Source: an uncultured Granulosicoccaceae bacterium
Lineage (GTDB): Bacteria > Pseudomonadota > Gammaproteobacteria > Granulosicoccales > Granulosicoccaceae
Reading direction: 5' to 3'
Assembly (NCBI GenBank): GCA_937927895.1
Contig: CALGKA010000004.1
Location: 1-52,980 of the forward strand
Length of the DNA stretch: 52,980 nt
Shown in pieces: positions 27,049 through 37,800 of this stretch (position 1 is its first letter; the number at the start of each line of letters is the position of its first letter). The notes under the pieces are model-generated. The model searched no databases, was not told where the DNA came from, and saw nothing but the letters and a program-made list of their open reading frames with translations. The translations under genes and the position numbers were made by a program.

Positions 27049-28527
27049 ATGGGGTCGCCGAAACTTGATAGAATTGCCGACCAAGCGAATATTCAAGTAC
27101 ATCAGAGCACATCACAGTTGAACTATATAAGCACACGCGGTGGCGAATCACTTACCCTCGCGCAAATTCTCACTCGCGGCACTGCAAAAGATGGCGGTTT
27201 GTTTGTACCTGAAAGCTGGCCGGCAATCAATCAACAACAGCTCGATGAACTGCTAGAAGGCGAATACGCAGAGATTGCGGGTCGCGTTCTGGCGCATTTT
27301 GGTGGCGATACACTACCTGGTAATGTGGCCACCAATGCAATTCACGCTGCCATGCAATCATTCGCAGCACCCGTTGGCCCACCAGTGACCGCACTGGAAG
27401 AAGGCCTCTGGGCACTTGAACTTATCCACGGGCCAACCCTTGCTTTTAAAGATTTCGCCCTGGCGCCATTGGCCGAAATTATTGCCCAAACGCTTAAGCA
27501 CCAGAATCGTCAAGCCACAGTACTGTGTGCCACATCCGGTGATACCGGTGCCGCCACCGTTTCAGCTTTTGCGAACCGCGAGAATTTAAACGCAGTGGTG
27601 TTATTTCCCGCAGGTGGCGTTTCAGATTTTCAGCGTAAACAAATGACCACCACTGGCGCTAAGAACGTATTAACTCTGTGTGTAGATGGTGACTTCGATA
27701 CCTGCCAAAACATAGTAAAAGCATTGTACCAAACCGAAGCTGCAACGCAGTATAGCTATACGGCCGTAAACTCAATTAATATGATTCGCATCTTGCTGCA
27801 AACAGCTTATTATTTTCGTAGCAGTGGAATTGTTAAAGCTAAAACGGGCAAGCCGAGTAACTTTGTCGTACCCACTGGTAACTTCGGTAATATATATGCA
27901 GCGTACATTGCCAAACAAATGGGCGCCCCCGTTAATCGATTGATTATTACTTCAAACGATAACGACGTACTACCACGACTATTTGATAGTAGTAGCATGC
28001 AAGGGCAACAAACCATTAAAACTATCTCGCCCTCTATGGATATTCAAGTATCAAGCAACTTCGAAAGATTACTGTGGCATATAAAAAGCGGCGATGGCTC
28101 AGCCGTACAAGCCGCACAACAATCACTTGAATCTGATAACGGTTATGAGCTATCCGGCATTGAAATGCTATCACTGATGCAAGATTTTTCAGCGGTCAAG
28201 TGTTCAGAGGCTGAAGCCAATGATGCCATGCTCTATATGCAAACGCGCTTTAACAAAACGGTCTGTCCACATACTGCCACTGCGGTACACGCTATACGCC
28301 AACTACTATCCGATACAGATGCAAGCAAAGCCGACGCTGAAACCATTTTGGTTGAAACTGCACACCCGGCAAAATTCAGTGCCGCCGTTGAAAAAGCCAC
28401 AGGTGTAAAACCAACCATTCCAGTACTTGCATCAGATATGATGAATAAAAAAGAATCGTTTGTGTCGGTAGCGGCAACTGCAAGTGCTGTGCAATCAGCT
28501 ATAGACACGTTCTTAGCTACCGCTTAA
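27049..28527 (+). CDS. thrC: Threonine synthase
   Basis: 492 residues from the ATG at 27049. A TTG at 27118 would give MNYISTRGGE, which is where most ThrC proteins start, so the true N-terminus may be 23 residues shorter. The frame further upstream overlaps the divergent gene and is rejected. The enzyme makes threonine from O-phosphohomoserine with pyridoxal phosphate. The cofactor lysine is in LAFKDFALAPL; CATSGDTGAATVSAF and VVPTGNFGNIYAAY are phosphate- and PLP-binding loops. hom and thrB are not nearby. Confidence 0.95.
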   Translation: MGSPKLDRIADQANIQVHQSTSQLNYISTRGGESLTLAQILTRGTAKDGGLFVPESWPAINQQQLDELLEGEYAEIAGRVLAHFGGDTLPGNVATNAIHAAMQSFAAPVGPPVTALEEGLWALELIHGPTLAFKDFALAPLAEIIAQTLKHQNRQATVLCATSGDTGAATVSAFANRENLNAVVLFPAGGVSDFQRKQMTTTGAKNVLTLCVDGDFDTCQNIVKALYQTEAATQYSYTAVNSINMIRILLQTAYYFRSSGIVKAKTGKPSNFVVPTGNFGNIYAAYIAKQMGAPVNRLIITSNDNDVLPRLFDSSSMQGQQTIKTISPSMDIQVSSNFERLLWHIKSGDGSAVQAAQQSLESDNGYELSGIEMLSLMQDFSAVKCSEAEANDAMLYMQTRFNKTVCPHTATAVHAIRQLLSDTDASKADAETILVETAHPAKFSAAVEKATGVKPTIPVLASDMMNKKESFVSVAATASAVQSAIDTFLATA

Positions 28528-28533
28528 CACAAA

Positions 28534-28561
28534 TTAACATTCGCTTAATCTAGTGTAAAAA
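28534..28561 (+). promoter_or_regulatory. Possible sigma-70 promoter for the giant-protein operon
   Basis: TTAACA (28534-28539) and TAAAAA (28556-28561) are 16 bases apart and lie just after thrC. They match the consensus at 5/6 and 4/6. A start near 28568 would leave a leader of about 250 bases containing three hairpins. Confidence 0.35.
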
Positions 28562-28569
28562 TATTGACT

Positions 28570-28672
28570 GCACAGCCAATTCTCGGCTGTAGTCTTACAC
28601 CATTGCCAATCTTTTCTTTACGCTATGAAAGCGTGACGGGCATCGCACTCTATAGCGTGCGGAAAGCATAAC
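28570..28672 (+). other. Cluster of hairpins in the leader of the giant-protein operon
   Basis: Three local stems follow each other: ACAGCC/GGCTGT (about 28570-28588), ACGCT/AGCGT over ATGAA (about 28620-28634), and CGCAC/GTGCG over a short loop (about 28644-28661) followed by GGAAAGC. The segment is structured, but it does not match a riboswitch I can name. The c-di-GMP GEMM core was considered and rejected. The first stem may instead be a weak thrC terminator. Confidence 0.4.
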
Positions 28673-28816
28673 CAACTTAATCTATGGCCGGGCCCTCAAG
28701 ACAGGCCTTCTTCTTAGTAGAAATCTCAACTAATACTTCAGCCCCGCACTCATCTAGCCGATTGCCTAGTTAAGGGACCTCGACCCTGGCGCCCAAAAAC
28801 TGACGTATAGCATTAA

Positions 28817-31800
28817 ATGGCTGAACACAAGCCCCAAAAATCTAAGCAACACGCTGTTGGACTTGAGCCCCGGCAGCATGCGACCGTACGCAACAGTAAA
28901 ATAAGCCCTCTAATAGAAGTGCTAGAGCCTCGCGTACTGTTTTCCGCAGACGCCTTTGGACTGCCGGTTTTAGGTCTTGTCGAAAATGACGCATCGCTAT
29001 ACGACACCGGCATCAATGATCACATGGGTAACTCCATAGTTGCCGTTGCTCCGCTGGAATTAATTTTTCTAGACCCAACCCTGCCGCAAAGCGATTTGAT
29101 TCTTGACGATCTCACTAAACAGAAGTCTGAAGGTCGCAATCTAGAGGTAGTAATTTTGTCAAGCGACACTAACGGCTTGGATACCATTAGTAACGCGCTA
29201 ACAGGCAAGTCAAACGTCAGCTCAATACATATTATTTCCCATGGTACAAACGAAGGCGTACAGCTTGGCGACACATGGCTTAATATTGATGCAATAGCGC
29301 AGTATAAAAATCAGCTGAATCAGTGGCAGAGCTCACTCACCGAAGATGCTGACATGCTTATCTACGGTTGTAATCTAGCAGCTTCCGCAGATGGCATAGC
29401 ACTTCTTGATGCCTTGGCAGCCGAGACCAACACCGATATAGCCGCCAGTATCGATAGTACCGGCCATGACAATCTAGGGGCAAACTGGAGCCTTGAATAC
29501 TCAAATGGCTCTATAGACAGTGACATTGCACTTACTGTTGAAGCGCAATTATCCTGGGAAAATGAACTGGCTGCCGTACTAGCAGCTGCTGCAGATGATC
29601 TCGGACAGCAGCACTACAATACGCCATTCATCGTCACAGATAGCACTACATTCGATGGTTCACATAATGGAATACCAATAGATGTAACCGGCAATGACAG
29701 CATTGACGGCGGCACCATTAATCTTGTTAACGTGCTAAACGAAAAAAACGGCAGTGTTAATGCGAACCCGAACAACACCTTTACCTTTACACCAGACACA
29801 GACCACCAAGGCCTTGCGAGCTTTGATTATATTGTCACTGATGATCACGGTACTTTGGAAAACCATTGGTCACTCGACAACACCGCAATCGATGAAACAG
29901 GCAACAATAACGGGACACTTTATGGGGAATTTGGTAACAACGGCCACATTGACCTGCAATCAATAAACTACCCGGATTCATTTACTCTATCGTTTGAATT
30001 TAAAGTGGGGTCGATACCATCTATTGCCGACCTTGAGACATTTTTTAATCTAGGCTTATTCGCTTACAACGGCACTAGTGTGGTATCAACTTCTACTGTT
30101 ATTTGGATTGGTATCATAGACGGCGAACTGGTTACCTCGCTTCGGGGCATGGACGATACCGCAATAGAAAGTAATATTATAGAAAACGCCAGCCAATGGA
30201 ATGACGAAAACTGGCACAGCTACACGCTGACAGTAGACAACAGCGGTAGCTCCCCAATATCTTCAGTATACATAGATGGTAATCTTAAATCGGACAACCT
30301 TTTCAACAACGGCGCAGGTGGATTTAACGTTTCAAGAAGCACTATCCTGGGCATGACTGAAACTCTAATAGGCGGCATTTTCAACCTTGAAAAGCACGAC
30401 ATGCAAAACGTTCGTATTTACGATGGGGTAAAATCATTTGATATAGATACAGTTACACTTGATTTACAAAAGCATGTCGGCCCAAGTATTAACATTCGCG
30501 CACCTGCTATTGAATTAGATGAAGATTCAAGTCATAGCCCGACAATAAGTATAGACTATACGGGTGAAGCTACAGACCAGCTTACTGCAAACGTAGTGGC
30601 AAAACACGGCTCGCTCACCAATGGTTTAAATCCTATTCCACCTGGCGCTACGGCAGTTTCTCAAGATAGCAATCAATTGTCTGTCTCTGGCACGAAAGCT
30701 CAAGTGGAAGACATACTGAACTCCATAGTATATACACCGATAGCCAATTACCACGGCAGTGATACTATCGAAATACAGGTCGACCTCGACCTTGAGTTTC
30801 AATTAGACGCAACTACAGTCCACCAAAGCGATTCTGCGAACAACACAAAAGAACTCTTTGTAAATGATCCAGATCGGGGTGAAGTGCTTAATCTCGAAAA
30901 TGGAGAATATGCAAGAGCTATAGATTCGTTCGCTGGCGCACAGGAGTTAACCTTCAGCGCATGGGTAAATCTCGATCAAGCAAGCGCACGTGGCGCTGAG
31001 GTCCTAAGCGTCGCTGACAAGGCCGGCCTGCGACTCAATTACACGCAAAACTTCGAAGATTCCAACCAGCAAGTTTTTAAAGGCTTAACGGGCTTCTTTC
31101 ATAACGAAGATGAAAATGATTGGGTGTCTCTTTCGCACGATATTGACCTGCAAGGATCTGGCTGGCACCACGTGGCCTACTCTGTAGCAGACGGTTATCA
31201 AAGGCTTTATCTTGACGGAGCTATAGTCGCGCAGAGTAGCATCACTGCAAGTCAAGATAAGGACATAATCTGGTTCGGTGGACCACAAGAACGGGCGGGC
31301 ACTTTCATTGGAGTCCATGCCGACAACCAGAACCATAATTTCGATTTTAACGGAAAAATAGATGACGCCCGTTTGCACAGCAGACTCCTATCAGAAGACG
31401 AAATAGCAACTCTTGCTGATCCAGCTAACGGACAACCAAGCGGTGCGAGTAAAAATATAAATGTAGATATTAATGCCGTTAATGACGCCCCTGCTATTCA
31501 ACCAGAATCAAGTAGCGTAACGTTTTCCGAAACGATAAACCCAAATGACTCTATACCCGTTGTCATTTCTAGTAACATAGAAATCACGGATATAGAGTCT
31601 GAATTCCCTGGCGGCGGCTTAAACGGCGCATCCGTGACAATACAAAGAGCAGATCCAGCTGACAACACTGCTCCACTTAAAAGCCCGTTCGATAGCTTTT
31701 TTTATAAAACCGTAGATCTAAACAATGAAGCCACCCTGGATAACTCGCTAGTACCCGGCCAGGCAATCATTGGTGTAGACTTCGCCACCGTTACATCCAA

Positions 31801-34800
31801 TTCTGAAGGCCTACTATCACTTGAGTTTAATAACAACGCGACAACTCAAAATGTAAGCGAATTTCTACAGACTATTACTTACAGAAATATTAGTGACGCA
31901 CCACCGCAGATATTAGAGCTCTTATGGACATTTAATGATGCCGGGCTTGATATTTACAACATAGCTGACCCCAACGCCGAAGAAGTCTCTACATCTTTGT
32001 CTTTTGTAAACATTGCGACTGTCAATCATCCGTTGGAAGTTAAAACGAATATTCCACTTACAGTGGGTTTCGACACCACTACTAATATTCTGACTAGCAC
32101 TTTGGAGACAATTGATCCAGAGAGCGATCCGTCAGAAATTGTCTATAAACTGAACTCTCAGAGCAATATCGGCTATCTAGAAAAATACATTCCCGGCTCG
32201 CCCCAGCCTGAGCCGCAGAGGCTGAGTCCAGACAATGCTTTCACCCAGGCAGACATAAACTCAAGCTTTATACGCTACGTATCAATAGAGGACAACAGTA
32301 GTCCGCAAACGGATATATTCCAATTTAGCGTTCGAGATGGAAAAGGATCTAACATACAAACCGCTTTAACTATTGAAACAGACATATTAACTGATCCGCC
32401 GATACTAACACCTGGGCCTGGCCTAGCTACCTATACCGAATTGACAGCTCCGGTTATCCTGGATTCTGGAATCACAGTTACTGATGCCGAGTTAGATGTA
32501 GGCAACTACGAAGGCGCCACTCTATCGATTAGTAGATATGACAATATTAACAACCTTGCGATACCTAACGCTGATGATCAAATTGACGGTAACACTAACA
32601 GCGGTGGCAATCTAGATCTTGATAACGGCAACATAATATACGCAGGGAATAATGTTGGCACCTACACTAATACGTTTGGCACTCTGGAGCTCGAATTCAA
32701 TGCAACAGCCAACAGCACTATTGCTAATAGCGTATTGCGTTCGATTACTTACTCAAATACAAGCAACAATCCAACACCGCTATCAAACGATACCGAAACC
32801 GTATTTTTTCAATGGCAATTTAGCGATGAATCATCTACTGTAAGTACGATTACTCCGGTTGCGCTCACATCAATCAACGAGGCACCTAGTAGCAACGATA
32901 AAACCGTTAACCTTAACGAAGATACTGAGTACGAATTCTCAGACACAGACTTCGACTTTTACGATATAGATGCTGACAGCTTTAATTCAGTAGTAATAAT
33001 TACGCCACCGACATATGGCCAGCTACTTTTGTCTGGCAGTACAGTGGTTGCCAATCAATCTATCAATGTAAATTCAATACCTAACCTGCGCTATATACCA
33101 TCGCTTCACAGTTACGGTACCGCCAACGACTCTTTTACTTTTCATGTTCAAGATGACGGCGAGCAGTTTAACGGTGGTCAAAACACGAGCACTGCTACCA
33201 ATCAATTCACATTCAATATCGCTAGCGTGAACGATGCACCAATGGGTAGCGACAACACCCTTACCACCCCGGAAGACACTACCTTGACATTCGCGGTCAG
33301 TGATTTTGGATACACAGATATAGACAACAACACTTTACTGGCAGTACGAATTGATAGCTTACCCAGTAAAGGCACACTAATGCTGCCTAACACTGAAGTA
33401 GTATCCACTCAAACCATTAGCAGCGCAGATATTAGCGACCTTGAATTTATACCGGAGGCCAACGCCAATGGCTTAGGATACGACACCTTTTCATTTACTG
33501 TTCAAGATGACGGTGGCACTGCCAACGGTGGCACTGCCACAGCTATCAGCAGCAACAACATAACCATCGATGTGACCAGTATCAATGATGCACCAACGGG
33601 CACAGACAATACTGTATCAGGCTCAGAAGATACACCCTATACATTCAACCCTGCAGACTTTGGATTCTCTGACAGTGACAACAATAGTTTCGATGCCGTT
33701 ATTATTGAAACCCTGCCAACCAATGGTCAGCTGACAATTGACAACAGACCGGTATCACTCGCCGAGAAAATACAGTTTTCAGAGATCACTAAACTCAGCC
33801 TTAGTGCACAAGCCGAACAGTCCGGTGTGGCTTATGACTCGTTTGAATTTTTAGTAAGAGATAACGGCGGTGTTGACAATGGCGGACTAAATACCAGCAC
33901 TAACGCGAGTGTAATGACGATCGACATTAAAAGCGTTAACGATGAGCCTTCCGGCACCAATAAAACTATACAGCTACTTGAAGATAACACATACGTATTT
34001 ACCGCTACTGATTTTGGGTTTACAGACCTTAATGACAATAACAGCCTTAAAGCTGTTCATATTAAGACACTACCAGGCAACGGCGAATTAAAACTAAATA
34101 ACCTTCCCGTATCAGCGGGACAAGTAATTACGGCATCAGACGTTACAGCGCTAATTTTTACACCAATCAGCGACTCACATGGCAATATCGCTGACCACTT
34201 CACTTTTGCAGTCCAGGATGACGGTGGCGTTGAGAACAACGGCATTGATACAGATACTACCCCGAACCAGATATCATTCGATCTCATGAGTGTTAACGAC
34301 CCACCAGAGGGCCGCAATAACACCCTAACTACTCCTGAAGATACCGAGCTCCTATTCACTGCAAATGACTTCGGCTACTCAGATCTGGATAGCAACATTT
34401 TTCAGGCAGTACGCATAGATACACTGCCGGCCAATGGCCAACTTATACTTTCCGGCGCACCGGTTACTTCCGGACAAGTCATTAGCATTGCGAACATTAG
34501 CCTGCTTAAATTCATTCCAGCACCAAACGTAAACCAAGCAGGCTACGACGCATTCAGTTTTTCCGTACAAGATAACGGCGGCACAACTAACGGTGGTTTC
34601 GATACCGCGCTCGCCAGTAGTATTATAAAGATTAATGTCACGAGTGTTAATGATGCGCCTGCGGGCACAGACAGCACGGTATCAACTCTAGAAGATTCCA
34701 CCTACCAGTTTAGCCCAGCTGACTTTGGCTTTACTGATAGTGACAACAATAGCTTTATGTCTGTATTGATTGAACCACCAGTTAACGGACAACTGACTCT

Positions 34801-37800
34801 TTCGGGATTACCATTATCTAGCAGCACTGAAATACTATACGCAGATATTTCGAGCCTGCAGTTTACACCACAGACCGATCAGTTTGGCGTAGCGTATAGT
34901 GCATTTGATTTTGCTGTAAGAGATAACGGCGGTGTAAGCAACGGCGGTGAAGATACTAGCGCGACTACAAATGTAATGACGCTAAATATCGGCAGCGTTA
35001 ACGATGCACCGTCAGGCAAAAATAACACCATCACGCTACATGAAGATTCTACATACGTTTTTACACCAGTAGACTTCGGATTCAGCGATCCTGTTGATGG
35101 CCACGACTTATCTTCAGTAACGATCAACACTTTACCTGGCAACGGAACGCTCAACCTTACGGACAACAGTGTAGTCGTTATAAATCAGAGACTAGATGCA
35201 TCACAAATATCAAATCTAGTATTTACCCCGGCAAACAATGCTCACGGTAGCGGATACGATAATTTCACATTTACAGTACAAGATAACGGTGGTGCAGGGA
35301 ACGGCGGGATAGACACAGACCAAAGTGCTAAAACAATAACTTTTAACGTACTATCGGTGAATGATGCTCCTAACGGCAGCGACTCTACTATTATCACTGC
35401 AGAAGACACAGCGTTTACTTTTACAGCACTAGATTTTGGCTTTATTGATAACATCGACAATACAGATGAACTGCATTCCATTGAAATCACTACACTGCCC
35501 GCAGGGCAATTACTGCTATCGGGCTCAGCAGTCAGCATTGGTCAAACCATAGAATCCGCTGCAATTGAAGATCTGACCTATAGGCCCCTGGAAGACGTAA
35601 ACGGTGCAAACATAGATTCGTTTACTTTCTTAGTACGAGATAAAGGCGGTACGCTCCACGGGGGAGCAGATACCAGCACTAAAGTAAGCACAATTAGCGT
35701 TAATGTCTCAAGCGCAAACGATGCACCAACAAGTACTGATACAACAGTCACGGGCTTAGAAGACACCCCTTATCGCTTTGAACCCGCAGACTTCGCATTC
35801 AATGACCCTGACAACAATGGATTAATGTCAGTTTTTATCGAAACATTGCCAGAGAAAGGCCAGTTAACGCTTGCAAACGAGCCAGTATTCGCCAGACAGG
35901 AAATCGCATTTGAGTCACTCTCTGATCTTACTTTTTTACCACTAGCCCATCAAAACGACCCGGCGTATAGCACATTTGAATTTAGCGTCAGAGACAATGG
36001 CGGGATAAACAACGGCGGGATAGATAAAAGCGTCACCACAAATGTAATGACGGTTGATATTATCCATGTTAACGATGCACCGGTCGGTCAAAACAATACA
36101 ATTGACATACTAGAAGATACCGCACACACGTTTAGCACATTAGATTTTGGCTTTTCAGATCCCGAAGACAACGATAATTTTTCTGCACTGGTAATTTCAG
36201 ACTTACCGGTAAAGGGAAAGCTTGAACTATCTGGTGTGGCGGTTACGGCTGGACAAATTATTGATGCCTCGCTAATACCTGCTTTGCAATTCGTACCAGA
36301 GGCAAATATAAGCGTAGTAAATTACGACAATTTCGCGTTTCAAGTGCAAGACAATGGTGGCGAGTTAAACAATGGCATTAACACTGATCCGTCAAAAAAC
36401 ACCATCACCTTCAACGTTACCCCGGTCAACAATGCACCCGCCGGAACTGACGGCACTATTAGCACCATTGAAGACACCCCTTACCAATTTTCAGAAATGG
36501 TCTTTGGCTTTAGCGACCCTGATGAACACCAATTTTCAAGCCTGGAAATTACTTCTCTGCCAACATACGGGCAATTGTCACTGAACGACATTGCGGTTAC
36601 TGCAGGACAGGTAATCAACGCATCATCGATAGCTAACTTGTTATATACCCCACCCGCTGATGGTTTCGGCATTGGGCTGGATGAATTCAAATTTATTGTG
36701 CACGACGATGGTGGTGTGGCTAACAACGGAATTGACTCTGACCCCACACCAAACACAATCACTATTAATGTCAATAGCGCTAATGATTCCCCTGCTGGCA
36801 CAGACAACACAATAACCTTAAATGAAGACACCCGCCATCAGTTCACGGTAACTGATTTCGGCTTTAGTGATTCAGATGGTCATAAGCTACAGTCAATAAT
36901 GATCACCGCTCTACCGGATGTTGGGCAATTATTACTCGAAAATGTAGCAGTGACTACAGGCCATGTTATTGCAGCCAATTCTGTTGCTTCATTGGAGTTT
37001 GTAGCACCTGCTAATGCTTTTGGCAGCGCGCTAAGTCAGTTCGAATTCGCCGTGCAAGACAATGGCGGACTACTTAATAACGGGAGCAACACAGACCCAA
37101 CACCAAATTCAATTGCATTCGATATTATAAGCGTAAATGACGCACCGCAAGGAACGGATAAAATAGTCTCTACTACTGAAGATACCGCCCTTACTTTCAG
37201 TATAAATGATTTTGGCTTCAATGATATAGACGGCAATAGTCTTGAGTCGATTCGAATTGACACTCTGCCAGGCAACGGTCAACTTGCACTAGCGGGTGTA
37301 CCTGTCGCCTTACAACAAGTCATTCATAAAACACAAATTGCAAACCTTGTGTTCACACCGGAGCCAGACATTAGTGGCAATGGCTACGATACCTTTTCGT
37401 TTTCTGTGCAAGATAATGGCGGACTAGCTAACAGCGGAAACAATACCGCGACCACTAGCAATGCCGTTATCATAGATGTACTTAGTATTAACGATGCACC
37501 AAGTAGCACTGACAACACAGTTCTGGGTTTTGAAGACACACTGTATAATTTTAGCGTGGATGATTTTGCGTTTTCAGACCTGGACAACAACCACTTTAAC
37601 TCAATAATTATAGAGTCCTTACCTACCCGCGGACAACTAACAATCGTGGGCAATCAAGTGACCATAGGTGATGAAATTCCCTATGCATCAATCAATGACC
37701 TAGGCTTTACACCGCAAAAGAATCACGCAGGTGCTGCGTACACTAGTTTTACTTTCACCGTAAGAGACGACGGTGGAACTACAAACGGTGGTATCGATGA

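Noticed and set aside
28613..28720. c-di-GMP-I (GEMM) riboswitch before the giant-protein operon
   Set aside because: GGGCA and GGAAAGC fragments and hairpins are present, but the conserved GACGCAAAGC core and the second stem are not.
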